Positions 47,147 to 55,869 are shown, numbered from the stretch's first letter. The stretch is DNA of 64,000 nt from Lachnocurva sp029100405 (GCA_046263755.1 JBJYZC010000002.1:1-64000), one strand, 5' to 3'. Notes: generated from the sequence alone by a model not told the origin. Program-made: numbers and translations.

Positions 47147-49405
47147 TCAGTCCATGAAGTCCGTTTTCAGACGAATTCCACGAATCAGCACGCCCTTCTT
47201 GGTACGCTTACTCGTGATGCCACGGTTCTTCAGCTCTGCATAAAACTCTGCTTTGTTCCGGATGAACTCTCCGACGCGGTCACAGTACGTCCGATACGTG
47301 TCATACAATTCTCCGGATTTTTCTGTGAAGGCATCACCAAGCTCACAGCATTCATCCATGAAATGAGACATCCAGTCGTTCTCTGCCTTGTAGTCATCAA
47401 TAGCCTTCTGAACGACACCTGGTCGCTTCAGGTGGAAACCGGCAGCGATCACCTTCTCGGCACCTTCAATTACCCAGGAAAGAATCGCGGGCCCGGCGTT
47501 TTTAACAAGCACATCGGCATAATTCTTTACATCACTCTTGCCCGTAAACTTGGCATGGAAAGGCAGCACAATGAGTCTCCTCCAAGTTCCATCATCGGTT
47601 GCCCCGACTCTTGGCAGGTGATTGGTATAAAGAACCACTGTATGAGAGGGAATAAACTCTCCCGGATCCTTGAACTTCTTCTCGCCCTGAATCGGATCGG
47701 TTGATGTGATCTGCTTCAGAATAGAAGTAGAAAGTCTCTGCCCTTCTTCCAACTCTGCCGCAATCGCCAGACGCTTGCCTTTCAGTTCTGTAATCTCCCA
47801 CTTCGTGTTCCGGCGTACGCCAACGGTCAGAGTGTCCGCAGAGATGGATCCTGCATAACTTCCAAGGACATGCGCGATGCTGTTGAAGAACGTACTTTTT
47901 CCATTCTTTCCACCGCCGACAGCAATGTAGAGTGCTTCGATATATACGTGTCCGATTGCAGCAAGCCCCATGACCATCTGTACATAGTCGATCAGTTCCT
48001 GATCCCCAAGAAAGGTCTTCTGCAGGGTATCCTCCCAGAGATCTTTTCCTTTCTCTCCCGGATCGCAAAGCGTCACCTTTGTCAGATAATCGCCAGCCTT
48101 GTGTTCGCGACGTCCGGTAAGGCCATGACGCAGATCATAGGTGGCTCCCGGTGTGTTCAGAAGATAGGGATCATGATCCAAGTCCTCATACTTCACATGC
48201 ACCATTGGCTGGGCTGCCTGCATGGCAGAGTTTACGTACCGCATGTTTCTCCGCTGCATCACAAAAGTGTGGTAGTTCTGTGCACGCATATAGGCATTCA
48301 AAAGTTCCAGCAGATTTCCACTCAGGTCTTTAACCGCCTTCTTGGTATTACCGATCATATCTTCTGAAACACCAGCATTCAAAAGCGCCTGCTTTGTCTG
48401 GAACATCAAAAGCTCTGCATCGGCAAGCTGAAGGTCCAGGAATTCTTCCGTGGCTCCAACCGCCGCAGAAACCGATGTTTCCCAGACCGTTCCGTCGTAG
48501 CAGAGAAATCCTGTCTGCTCACAGAACCGGAGAACATCACCGTACTCATTGGAGAGCACCTTCGCCTGCCCGATATCCGAGTAGTCCTCCGGCTCAAGGC
48601 TTCCTGCTGGGCCTTTCGGGATCGCAGAGTTGTACTTCTCCGGAGGGATATATCCCGGCTGACTTGCCACCTTCTTCTCCCACTTCTTTGCAGAGTTCCA
48701 GATCTTGCCAAGCTCCTCATCAGAAAGCGGAGGATTGCACTTGGCTGCCTCTTCCAAAAAGATCGCGTGCGCTGCGTCACTGTGCCCGTACCGCTTGACC
48801 ACTTTCCCGGCAAACCGGCTCATGGTCGCATTCCGCTTGCCTGCAGGAATCTCGTCAGCCGCTCTTGCTATGGAGTCCTCTGCTTCCAGAAATTCCTCAA
48901 TCGTCTTACCGCCTTCGTGCCAGATGACCTTTGGTGAACCTGATCCAAAAACAAATCTCCCAGCATCAAGCGCATTGTCATCAAAGAACGGGTAGCGTTC
49001 CTGCACAGCATGTTTCAATGCGGCATAGACCTGCGGGTCTTTGTACTCCCGGGTCCGTATATAAATGTGAAACCTGGGCCGCGCACTCTTTTCATCCTTC
49101 GGCAGGTTGTTGTGACGACTCTCGGTAATACCAAAATCCACATCTGCAAGTTCGTCAGCCAGCGCCTCCGGCATAATCCAATCCTTCGGATCATCGGAAT
49201 GGTCATTGTCGCAGTCCATGACGATACAGTCCGCTAAGAGGAAGTTATCATTGCTGCGGTAGCTGTCCTTATACTTGGCGCAGACATGGTCCTTGGAGAC
49301 CGCCGCCCGGAGAGATTCCTCCGAGCTTACAGCCACCTCATTGGGATACCTGCAGTTTTTCGCATTACCCGTGCAGGCTGCGGTGTAAAGATGCATCTTA
49401 GTCAT
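47147..49405 (-). CDS. Phage replicative primase/helicase, D5/P4 (DUF5906) type
   Basis: The 752-residue protein has an N-terminal primase-polymerase-like portion (LLADCIVMDCDNDHSDDPKD, SARPRFHIYIRTREYKDPQV, FVFGSGSP), a central D5_N region (LLELLNAYMRAQNYHTFVMQ) and a C-terminal SF3 helicase with Walker A YIAVGGGKNGKSTFFNSIAH, Walker B-like LAIAAELEEGQRL and arginine finger NHLPRVGATDDGTWRRLIVL. It initiates and unwinds at the phage origin. The ATG at 49405 (MTKMHLYT) is the best start, though its ribosome site is distant. Confidence 0.92.
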   Translation of the reverse strand: MTKMHLYTAACTGNAKNCRYPNEVAVSSEESLRAAVSKDHVCAKYKDSYRSNDNFLLADCIVMDCDNDHSDDPKDWIMPEALADELADVDFGITESRHNNLPKDEKSARPRFHIYIRTREYKDPQVYAALKHAVQERYPFFDDNALDAGRFVFGSGSPKVIWHEGGKTIEEFLEAEDSIARAADEIPAGKRNATMSRFAGKVVKRYGHSDAAHAIFLEEAAKCNPPLSDEELGKIWNSAKKWEKKVASQPGYIPPEKYNSAIPKGPAGSLEPEDYSDIGQAKVLSNEYGDVLRFCEQTGFLCYDGTVWETSVSAAVGATEEFLDLQLADAELLMFQTKQALLNAGVSEDMIGNTKKAVKDLSGNLLELLNAYMRAQNYHTFVMQRRNMRYVNSAMQAAQPMVHVKYEDLDHDPYLLNTPGATYDLRHGLTGRREHKAGDYLTKVTLCDPGEKGKDLWEDTLQKTFLGDQELIDYVQMVMGLAAIGHVYIEALYIAVGGGKNGKSTFFNSIAHVLGSYAGSISADTLTVGVRRNTKWEITELKGKRLAIAAELEEGQRLSTSILKQITSTDPIQGEKKFKDPGEFIPSHTVVLYTNHLPRVGATDDGTWRRLIVLPFHAKFTGKSDVKNYADVLVKNAGPAILSWVIEGAEKVIAAGFHLKRPGVVQKAIDDYKAENDWMSHFMDECCELGDAFTEKSGELYDTYRTYCDRVGEFIRNKAEFYAELKNRGITSKRTKKGVLIRGIRLKTDFMD

Positions 49406-49742
49406 TGATCTCAAGGGCCTCCTCTTCCAGAACCTTGGTAGCAAACTTCAGGGCCTTAATGAGGCAGCGCAGGTCGTCATCGCCAATGGCTGTGATCGAG
49501 ACGCCGCATCCATCTCCATCCTCATCCTTTCGGATACGGAAGAGTCCGTAGCCTACCGGATTGCAGATTTCAATGATGGTTCTCGTATCGTCGTCCTCGC
49601 CATCTATCGTTCCACTGGTTCCGGCGAACACCGTATAGAGCGAGTCACCGTCCATCACCTCTCTGCTGTAGAGCGGAATCAGATGCGTGCGATCCGTTGT
49701 CTTGCTGGTTGCTGTCAGAATATCTTCCTTTACTTCGTACAT
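49398..49742 (-). CDS. Small acidic phage protein, 114 aa
   Basis: The protein (MYEVKEDILTATSKTTDRTH, LIPLYSREVMDGDSLYTVFA, IIEICNPVGYGLFRIRKDED) is of unknown family, acidic, with a central beta region. The ATG at 49742 follows GAGGAGAAATTGAT. It overlaps the DUF4406 gene upstream by 13 bases and the primase start downstream by eight. Confidence 0.6.
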   Translation of the reverse strand: MYEVKEDILTATSKTTDRTHLIPLYSREVMDGDSLYTVFAGTSGTIDGEDDDTRTIIEICNPVGYGLFRIRKDEDGDGCGVSITAIGDDDLRCLIKALKFATKVLEEEALEIND

Positions 49743-50128
49743 ATCAATTTCTCCTCTGCGATATAACGCGTCTTCATGCCCTTTGACCGGGCGTAGCTGA
49801 TTTCTTTTTCCATCCCTTCTGTGATTCTGTCTCCAAAGACCCAGAGCTCTGCGCACTTGGAGAGGATCGCAATGTCCATGAACAGCGCAAGATCTCTCTC
49901 GTCCTCCGTCATGTACTGCGGAAGCAAAAGATGCGGAGCAATAGGAATCATCCCTTGGTCCACAGCGTAGCGGCTGTATCTCCTTGCCCTCTCTGTGTTG
50001 CCCTCGATGTCCCCGGAATACGGTGAGCAGACATAGACCATCGGTCTGTACCTGTTTTTTGATGCCCTGCGGATTGCTTCCCCGGCTGTCGGGTCTTTAT
50101 AGCCTTCCGCATTTCTCATTTCATTCAT
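49730..50128 (-). CDS. DUF4406 family protein (nucleoside deoxyribosyltransferase-like)
   Basis: The 132-residue protein has YVCSPYSGDIEGNTERARRY, SRYAVDQGMIPIAPHLLLPQ and CAELWVFGDRITEGMEKEIS, the Rossmann-like pattern of DUF4406/DUF7768, distantly related to nucleoside 2-deoxyribosyltransferases. A role in phage nucleotide metabolism or base modification is possible. It is the first minus-strand gene of the replication block; GAGGTGGTGACTT precedes the ATG. Confidence 0.85.
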   Translation of the reverse strand: MNEMRNAEGYKDPTAGEAIRRASKNRYRPMVYVCSPYSGDIEGNTERARRYSRYAVDQGMIPIAPHLLLPQYMTEDERDLALFMDIAILSKCAELWVFGDRITEGMEKEISYARSKGMKTRYIAEEKLICTK

Positions 50129-50224
50129 AAGTCACCACCTCGCCTTCGTTCAAAATCAGGCTTTCTGCCCTCTACCCCTCTACGGACACGACGAGGCTTT
50201 TTTTGTGTGACTCAACAGAAAAAA

Positions 50225-50285
50225 TCAAAAAAATCCGGATTGCTTCCTTATTCATGTGTGGAAAGCAACCCGGAACTTTTTTTCT
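50225..50285. terminator. Bidirectional terminator-like hairpin in the divergent early region
   Basis: TCCGG-TTGCTT-CC pairs with GG-AAGCAA-CCGGA (50234-50274). The plus strand continues ACTTTTTTTC and the minus strand ATTTTTTTG, so it could end transcription both ways. It lies between the minus block start (50128) and the plus block start (50520). Confidence 0.65.
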
Positions 50286-50290
50286 TTTCT

Positions 50291-50317
50291 GAACACAAAA
50301 TCGCCTTCCTTGTGTCC
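50291..50317 (-). repeat. Conserved 27-bp hairpin, copy 2 (minus strand)
   Basis: Minus strand GGACACAA...TTGTGTTC, preceded by AACG and followed by CAGAA. It matches the hairpins at 50373-50399 and 19208-19234 in stem, length and flanks. Confidence 0.55.
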
Positions 50318-50372
50318 GTTACAGATTGCAAGGGCAAGCGTGGTTAGAACTTCAAAAAAAATTTTCTGAACA

Positions 50373-50399
50373 GAACACAAAAAGCCCTGACTCGTGTCC
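50373..50399 (-). repeat. Conserved 27-bp hairpin, copy 3 (minus strand)
   Basis: Minus strand GGACAC-loop-GTGTTC, preceded by GATACG. It lies 82 bases upstream of copy 2; between them is an A/T-rich tract at 50354-50366. The rest of 50129-50519 holds no gene; the 68-codon frame at 50252-50458 lacks a ribosome site. Confidence 0.55.
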
Positions 50400-50519
50400 G
50401 TATCGGACTGAAGGAAATAGCCAAAAGCTGACAAGGAGGGTGAGCATGCACAGAGCAAGAGCGAGGCCCGGGCTCACCGGGTAAGAATTGAACCAGATGA
50501 CAAGAAAGGAACAAAGCAT

Positions 50520-50918
50520 ATGGCAAAGAAGAAAGACATGTCTCTTCTGATTGAAGGGCTCCGCAGAATCGGCAGCGACTTCACTGCTCTCGCGGATGAA
50601 CTGGAAGATAAACCTTCTGTTACTGATGAAGTGAAACCTGCTATTTCGGCAGAAAAGACCAAAGAATCCATTTCCGAGGAAGCTCCGAAGCAGGAACCGG
50701 TTCAGGATGTTTCTACTACGAAAGAAGCTCCTGCAGAACCGGCTGCACCAGTATATGAGATGTCAGACGTCCGTAAGATCCTCGCTGACAAGTCCCGCAA
50801 GGGATACACCGACAAGGTAAAAGCAATCCTCGAGGCGCATGGAGTTAAAAAGCTCAGTGCCCTTCCGGAGAGCGAGTATGCCGCTGTCGTAAAGGAAGCG
50901 GAGGCACTGGATGGCTAA
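50520..50918 (+). CDS. Small phage protein, 132 aa, head of plus-strand block
   Basis: The N-terminal helix (MSLLIEGLRRIGSDFTALAD) is followed by a Pro/Ala/Glu-rich linker and a C-terminal helical module (SDVRKILADKSRKGYTDKVK, AILEAHGVKKLSALPESEYA) like those of phage Rho-N/SAP-type small domains. It may bind nucleic acid. AAAGGAACAAAGC precedes the ATG. Its stop overlaps the DUF2800 start by eight bases. Confidence 0.7.
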   Translation: MAKKKDMSLLIEGLRRIGSDFTALADELEDKPSVTDEVKPAISAEKTKESISEEAPKQEPVQDVSTTKEAPAEPAAPVYEMSDVRKILADKSRKGYTDKVKAILEAHGVKKLSALPESEYAAVVKEAEALDG

Positions 50919-52035
50919 GCACGCATACCTCTCTGCTTCCTCAAGTGCACGCTGGATTGCCTGCACTCCTTCCGCTGAGCTTTGTGCAAGGATGCCGGAT
51001 GAGTCCAGTCCCTATGCAGAACAGGGAACCGACGCACATAGTCTCTGTGAGCACCTCTTATTAAAAGCGCTCGGCAGAAAGACGCGAGACCCCACAGAAG
51101 ATCTTACCTTCTACGACGCAGAGATGCAGTCCGCAGCAGAAGGCTACCGGGACTTCATCATGGAGCAGGTGGAAGAAGCCAAGAAGCTCTGCCCGGATCC
51201 CTTTGTGGCAGTCGAGCAGCGGCTCAACTTCTCCCGCTGGGTTCCGGAGGGTTTTGGAACCGGCGACTGTGTCATCGTCGCAGATGGATTGATTCATATC
51301 TGTGATTTCAAGTATGGCGTCGGCGTGGTTGTGAGTGCAGAGAAAAACACACAGCTCATGTGCTATGCGCTTGGTGCCTACGATGCCTTCGGTGATCTGT
51401 ATGACATCCAGACCGTGAAGCTCTCCATCTATCAGCCAAGACGTGAGCACGTCGAGACCTATGAGATGTCTCTCTCGGATCTTCTGACCTGGGCCGACAC
51501 CGTGCTGGTTCCGGCAGCCAAACTTGCCTACACCGGTGAGGGAGACTTCCACGCAGGACCGCATTGTCAGTTCTGCAAGGTAAAGGCAACCTGCCGGGAG
51601 CGTGCTTCCTACAACATGGAGCTTGCAAAGTTCGAGTTCAGCGATCCGGATCTTCTCTCCGATGAAGAGATCGCCGAGATCCTGGCAAAAGCTGACCATC
51701 TCGTCTCATGGGCAGGCGACGTGAAGGACTACGCACTGGAGCAGGCGCTGGCAGGAAAACACTACGACGGATTCAAGGTCGTGGAGGGTCGAAGCACGAG
51801 AAAGTACAGCGATGAAGGCAAGGTTGCCGAAGTCGTGGAGGCTGCTGGCTTCGATCCTTATGAAAAGAAGCTCAAAGGCATCACAGCGATGACCTCTGAG
51901 CTTGGGAAGAAAAAGTTCAACGAACTTCTGAGCAGTCTGATCTACAAGCCGCCCGGAAAACCGGTATTGGTCTGTGACAGTGATAAGCGTCCCGAATACC
52001 ATACCGCGATTAATGATTTCAAAGACAAAGAATAA
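50911..52035 (+). CDS. DUF2800 family protein (RecB/Cas4-like nuclease)
   Basis: The 374-residue protein has LSASSSARWIACTPSAELCA, a PD-(D/E)XK-like core (VEQRLNFSRWVPEGFGTGD, ADGLIHICDFKYGVGVVVSA, with the D...DFKYG pair) and a C-terminal cysteine cluster (GPHCQFCKVKATCRERAS) plus the upstream cysteine that could bind an Fe-S cluster, as in Cas4/AddB. It probably acts as an exonuclease in phage recombination alongside the DUF2815 protein. GGAGGCACTGG precedes the ATG. Confidence 0.9.
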   Translation: MAKHAYLSASSSARWIACTPSAELCARMPDESSPYAEQGTDAHSLCEHLLLKALGRKTRDPTEDLTFYDAEMQSAAEGYRDFIMEQVEEAKKLCPDPFVAVEQRLNFSRWVPEGFGTGDCVIVADGLIHICDFKYGVGVVVSAEKNTQLMCYALGAYDAFGDLYDIQTVKLSIYQPRREHVETYEMSLSDLLTWADTVLVPAAKLAYTGEGDFHAGPHCQFCKVKATCRERASYNMELAKFEFSDPDLLSDEEIAEILAKADHLVSWAGDVKDYALEQALAGKHYDGFKVVEGRSTRKYSDEGKVAEVVEAAGFDPYEKKLKGITAMTSELGKKKFNELLSSLIYKPPGKPVLVCDSDKRPEYHTAINDFKDKE

Positions 52036-52052
52036 ATGGAGGAAAAAATATT

Positions 52053-52622
52053 ATGTCTATGAAGAATCCCATGAAAGTCATTACTGGCAAGAACACTCGT
52101 TTCAGCTATCTCAATGTAAACGAGCCGAAGTCAATCAACGGAGGTGCTGCGAAATACTCGGTATCTCTCATCATCCCGAAGTCCGATACCATCACCATCC
52201 AGAAGATTAAAGCAGCAATCAAGGCAGCCTATGAGGATGGTCAGGCGAAACTGCGTGGGAACGGCAAGTCCGTACCGGCTCTTGATACCCTGAAGATTCC
52301 GCTGCGTGACGGTGACAAGGAACGTCCGGATGATGAAGCCTATACGAATGCCTACTTTGTGAACGCCAACAGCTCCAATAAACCTGGCGTTGTGGATGCG
52401 AACAACAATATCATCCTTGATACTTCAGAGCTCTACTCCGGGATCTATGGAAGAGCATCCATCAATTTCTACGCCTTCAACTCGAATGGCAACAAGGGAA
52501 TTGCCTGCGGTCTGAACGCTTTGCAGAAGCTCCGCGACGGTGATCCGCTTGGCGGGCATGTCAATGCAGAGACCGAATTCGCCGGACTGGACGACGATGG
52601 AGATGATGACTTCCTGTCCTAA
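52053..52622 (+). CDS. DUF2815 family protein, probable ssDNA-binding protein
   Basis: The 189-residue protein (MSMKNPMKVITGKNTRFSYL, GGAAKYSVSLIIPKSDTITI, ELYSGIYGRASINFYAFNSN, NKGIACGLNALQKLRDG) matches DUF2815, an OB-fold family that in phages takes the place of a single-stranded DNA-binding protein. The acidic tail DDDGDDDFLS is typical of such proteins, which contact partners through it. TGGAGGAAAAAATATT precedes the ATG. Confidence 0.9.
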   Translation: MSMKNPMKVITGKNTRFSYLNVNEPKSINGGAAKYSVSLIIPKSDTITIQKIKAAIKAAYEDGQAKLRGNGKSVPALDTLKIPLRDGDKERPDDEAYTNAYFVNANSSNKPGVVDANNNIILDTSELYSGIYGRASINFYAFNSNGNKGIACGLNALQKLRDGDPLGGHVNAETEFAGLDDDGDDDFLS

Positions 52623-52706
52623 TGACAAATCAAACAAAGAGTAAATGATTGACAACCAACTGCAGCAGGCAGGCAATCTGTCTGCTGCAAACATGGAGGT
52701 GACAAT

Positions 52707-52865
52707 ATGAGTATGTTTTATGATCTGATGAACAGTATGGTGCGAGGAACGATCTATGGTGCCTGCTTAGTTATCAATGGCTATGGCATCTTCCTCTTAT
52801 TCCGCTTTCTTTTCAAAAAGTGCAGACAGCTTGTCGAAGGCTTGAAATCAAAGAAGACCAACTGA
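52707..52865 (+). CDS. Small membrane protein, 52 aa, in the replication block
   Basis: CATGGAGGTGACAAT precedes an ATG at 52707. The frame has one membrane helix (GTIYGACLVINGYGIFLLFR) and a basic C-terminus (FKKCRQLVEGLKSKK). A GCAGCAGGCAG/CTGTCTGCTGC stem-loop lies just upstream (about 52663-52690). It fills the gap between DUF2815 and the polymerase gene. Function unknown. Confidence 0.55.
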   Translation: MSMFYDLMNSMVRGTIYGACLVINGYGIFLLFRFLFKKCRQLVEGLKSKKTN

Positions 52866-52941
52866 CAAACAATACTGTCTCAGAAACAAGTTTGAGCCTC
52901 GGTACCCCACCGGGGCTCCTTTCAGAATCAGGAGATAGAGA

Positions 52942-54933
52942 ATGGACAAGATAAGAAAACTCTCGATTGATCTTGAAACATACAGTCCCGAGGATCTGAC
53001 AAAATGCGGGGTGTATCGCTATTCGGAAAGTCCGGAATTTGCGATCCTGCTGTTTGGCGTTTCTGTAAATGACAGTCCGGTAACTGTCTACGACATCGCC
53101 TCTGACGAGGAACCGCCGGATGAGATCCTCGAAGCATTGACGGATAACAGCGTGGAAAAGTGGGCGTACAATGCTTCCTTTGAGCGCGTTTGTTTATCTG
53201 TCTGGCTGCGCAGGCATCACCCGGGATTCTTCAAAGGCTACGGAGTGCCTGACGATTCCGTCAAGGGATACCTGGATCCAACCGGCTGGAAGTGCTCCCG
53301 GATCTGGGGAGCCTACAATGGCCTGCCCCTCTCTCTTGAGATGATCGGCACAGTCCTTGGATTTGAGCAGCAGAAGCTGAAGGAAGGCAAAGATCTCATT
53401 CGCTACTTCTGCTCTCCCTGTAAGCCGACAAAAGTAAATGGAGGCAGGACCAGGAACCTGCCTTCTGATGCACCTGACAAATGGGCTCTTTTCAAGAAAT
53501 ACAACCAGCGTGATGTTGAAGTGGAAATGCAGATCCAGCACCGCCTCCGGAACTATCCGGTTCCAGACTCTGTATGGGATGAATACCACATTGATCAGAC
53601 GATCAATGATCGCGGCATCCTTTGTGATATTGCGGTCGTCAAGAACGCCATCAAGATCGATGCGCTGACAAAAGCCGATCTGATGCAAAAGCTCCAGCGG
53701 CTGACCGGCCTTGAGAACCCGAACTCTGTAGCCCAGATGAAAGATTGGCTCACTCGTCAGGGCGTGGCAATCGGGTCTCTTGGGAAGAAGGAAGTGGCAG
53801 CTCTGCTGCAAAAGGATCTTCCGGACAACGTCAGAAGTGCTCTGGGACTTCGTCAGATGCTTGCAAAAAGCTCCGTGAAAAAGTATCAGGCGATGCAAAA
53901 TGCCATGTGCCTTGATCACCGCTGCCGCGGAATGTTCCAGTTCTATGGTGCGAATCGCTCTGGCCGATTTGCCGGGCGGATCGTTCAATTGCAAAATCTT
54001 CCCCAGAATCACCTTCCGGATCTTGAACAGGCAAGAGATCTTGTCCGGCAGAATAACTATGCTGCACTTGAAATACTCTATGACAATGTGCCGCAGGTTC
54101 TCTCCGAGTTGATCCGGACTGCCTTCATTCCAAAGCCGGGGATGAAGTTTTTCGTTTCCGACTACTCTTCCATCGAGGCACGGGTCCTTGCCTACCTTGC
54201 CGGGGAGACGCATACGATCGAGTCCTTTGCCAGGGGCGAAGACCTGTACTGTGCAACGGCATCCGCCATGTTTCATAAGCCGGTCGTAAAACACGGCATC
54301 AATGGCGAGCTCCGACAAAAGGGTAAGATCGCGACGCTGGCCTGTGGATATGGCGGCAGCGTCGGTGCTCTCAAAGCGATGGGCGCTCTTGACATGGGCC
54401 TGAAAGAAGAAGAGCTGCAGCCGATCGTCACAGCATGGCGGGAAGCAAATCCACACATCGTGAAATACTGGTGGAATGTCGATGCAGCAGTCATGAAGGC
54501 AGTGAGACTTCATCTTCCATCCCAGGTCGGCTCCGTTCATATCTACTACCAATCCGGGATGCTCTTTATCAAGCTGCCGTCCGAAAGGCGGCTCTCTTAC
54601 GTGCAGCCCCGGATCGGCCAGAATCAGTTCGGGAATGACTGTGTCACCTACATGGGAATCGATCAGCAGCATTGGTCCAGGATTGAAAGCTACGGTCCGA
54701 AGTTCGTCGAGAACATCGTTCAGGGTGTAGCCCGGGACATTCTGTGCTTTGCCATGAAGAACCTCCGGGATCGCTTCATCGTTGGACACGTCCATGATGA
54801 GCTCATCATCGAAGTTCCAATGGATACAAACATGCAGGAGATCTGCAATCTCATGGGGCAGACACCGGATTGGATGCCGGGCCTGCTACTGCGGGCAGAC
54901 GGGTATGAATGCCTGTTTTATCAGAAAGACTGA
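52942..54933 (+). CDS. Phage DNA polymerase, family A
   Basis: The 663-residue protein has an N-terminal 3'-5' exonuclease (LSIDLETYSPEDLTKCGVYR with Asp-x-Glu, later NQRDVEVEMQIQHRL) and a polymerase domain with motif A FVSDYSSIEARVLAYLAGE, motif B ELRQKGKIATLACGYGGSVG and motif C VGHVHDELIIEVP. It replicates phage DNA. No 5' nuclease domain is present. Unlike the primase and helicase genes, it and its neighbours read on the plus strand. CAGGAGATAGAGA precedes the ATG, and a terminator follows. Confidence 0.94.
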   Translation: MDKIRKLSIDLETYSPEDLTKCGVYRYSESPEFAILLFGVSVNDSPVTVYDIASDEEPPDEILEALTDNSVEKWAYNASFERVCLSVWLRRHHPGFFKGYGVPDDSVKGYLDPTGWKCSRIWGAYNGLPLSLEMIGTVLGFEQQKLKEGKDLIRYFCSPCKPTKVNGGRTRNLPSDAPDKWALFKKYNQRDVEVEMQIQHRLRNYPVPDSVWDEYHIDQTINDRGILCDIAVVKNAIKIDALTKADLMQKLQRLTGLENPNSVAQMKDWLTRQGVAIGSLGKKEVAALLQKDLPDNVRSALGLRQMLAKSSVKKYQAMQNAMCLDHRCRGMFQFYGANRSGRFAGRIVQLQNLPQNHLPDLEQARDLVRQNNYAALEILYDNVPQVLSELIRTAFIPKPGMKFFVSDYSSIEARVLAYLAGETHTIESFARGEDLYCATASAMFHKPVVKHGINGELRQKGKIATLACGYGGSVGALKAMGALDMGLKEEELQPIVTAWREANPHIVKYWWNVDAAVMKAVRLHLPSQVGSVHIYYQSGMLFIKLPSERRLSYVQPRIGQNQFGNDCVTYMGIDQQHWSRIESYGPKFVENIVQGVARDILCFAMKNLRDRFIVGHVHDELIIEVPMDTNMQEICNLMGQTPDWMPGLLLRADGYECLFYQKD

Positions 54934-54937
54934 AAGA

Positions 54938-54966
54938 AGGCGGCCAGTTGATGGTCGCCTTTTCTT
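54938..54966 (+). terminator. Terminator after the DNA polymerase gene
   Basis: GGCG-G-CCA pairs with TGG-T-CGCC (54939-54959), followed by TTTTCTT. It marks the right edge of recognisable phage genes. Confidence 0.8.
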
Positions 54967-55032
54967 ATTCTATGCTATTCCGAACCAAAGCATGTCACTG
55001 ATCCAACCCGTGATCTTGTACCAGCTGAAGAA

Positions 55033-55869
55033 TCACAAATTCAGTAGCTGCTTTTTCTTGGCTTCATATTCTTCCTGAGTGATAGCCCCAGCATCAAGAA
55101 GCTTTTTATATTTCAGGATCTCATCTGCCGCATCTGCTGCCTTTGAGTTTTCCGATGCACTTAACGATTTTTGATTCTCTCGAATGATTAGTTCAAGACA
55201 TGACAAGATTTCCTGTGTTTCTTCAAGATTCTTTCTGTACTGTCCGGAGCCCCGCTTCATTCTTATTCTGACAGGATTCATATCGATATATTCCGTCGGA
55301 TTATTCATATCCTTCACTGTCAGCCTTATTTTCATGCTGTTCACAAAATCAGCTAATTTTTTCTTGCCAGTTGCTGCCCCTACAACAGCTCCGACGCTTC
55401 CGAACAGTGCTCCGCCGACAACAGCTCTCCCAACTCCGCCGGAGACAACAGTTCCACCATCCTCCTGATACTCATAACTTACCAGATCAGAGTAATTATG
55501 AACCGGGCCAAGAGCCTGCCACTTCTTATGAACCGTATCAATGTAAAACCGTTTATAGAAGCTTTTATCTGGTCTAAAGGTTTCCGACACTCGTGCCCTG
55601 GCTCCAAGTCCAAGAGAAGACCGCCTTCTGTCAAACGTCTCCTTCATGATGTCGATATCGCTTTTCTTTTTTGCTGGTTCTGCCTTGTTTATTCCTGCAA
55701 TTTCTGCTTGAAGCGTATCAACGGTAGTCGACAGATTTTTTGTCCATGTCATCGGATTGTGTCCGGCTTTTTTCACACAATCCAAGCAGACAAAATCTCC
55801 GCCCTTCAGTCTTATCTTATTAATTCCGAGCATTGGGAGATTCTTCCCACAGATAGCACATGTCGGCAC
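55033..55869 (-). CDS. Zinc-ribbon, glycine-zipper and SHOCT-domain protein
   Basis: The 278-residue protein starts with a zinc ribbon (CAICGKNLPMLGINKIRL...CLDCVKKAG), has a central glycine-rich hydrophobic stretch (GGVGRAVVGGALFGSVGAVV, residues about 148-167) that could insert in membranes, and ends with a SHOCT domain (EILKYKKLLDAGAITQEEYE). This three-part layout recurs in small proteins of Bacillota near mobile islands. Start is a GTG after GAGGTGG. It lies between prophage and restriction island and reads with the latter. Role unknown. Confidence 0.75.
   Translation of the reverse strand: MPTCAICGKNLPMLGINKIRLKGGDFVCLDCVKKAGHNPMTWTKNLSTTVDTLQAEIAGINKAEPAKKKSDIDIMKETFDRRRSSLGLGARARVSETFRPDKSFYKRFYIDTVHKKWQALGPVHNYSDLVSYEYQEDGGTVVSGGVGRAVVGGALFGSVGAVVGAATGKKKLADFVNSMKIRLTVKDMNNPTEYIDMNPVRIRMKRGSGQYRKNLEETQEILSCLELIIRENQKSLSASENSKAADAADEILKYKKLLDAGAITQEEYEAKKKQLLNL

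Larger units (their letters stand above)
15281..54966. mobile_element. Prophage, HK97-type siphophage with large serine recombinases
   Basis: Contiguous phage modules run from a recombinase cluster (15328) through lysis, tail, head, packaging and DNA-replication genes to a family A DNA polymerase ending at 54933. Order and overlaps (many ATGA couplings) indicate an intact late operon. The limits given are the outer terminators, not attachment sites: serine recombinases use short cores, and no convincing shared direct repeat was found by eye. No CI-type repressor or antirepressor was recognised. Confidence 0.85.

Noticed and set aside
50252..50458. 68-codon minus-strand frame in the divergent early region
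   Set aside because: It runs through the repeated hairpins and terminator and lacks a ribosome site.
53194..54795. Long minus-strand ORF of 533 codons
   Set aside because: It lies entirely antisense to the DNA polymerase gene, lacks a ribosome site, and has histidine/arginine-rich composition typical of a shadow frame.
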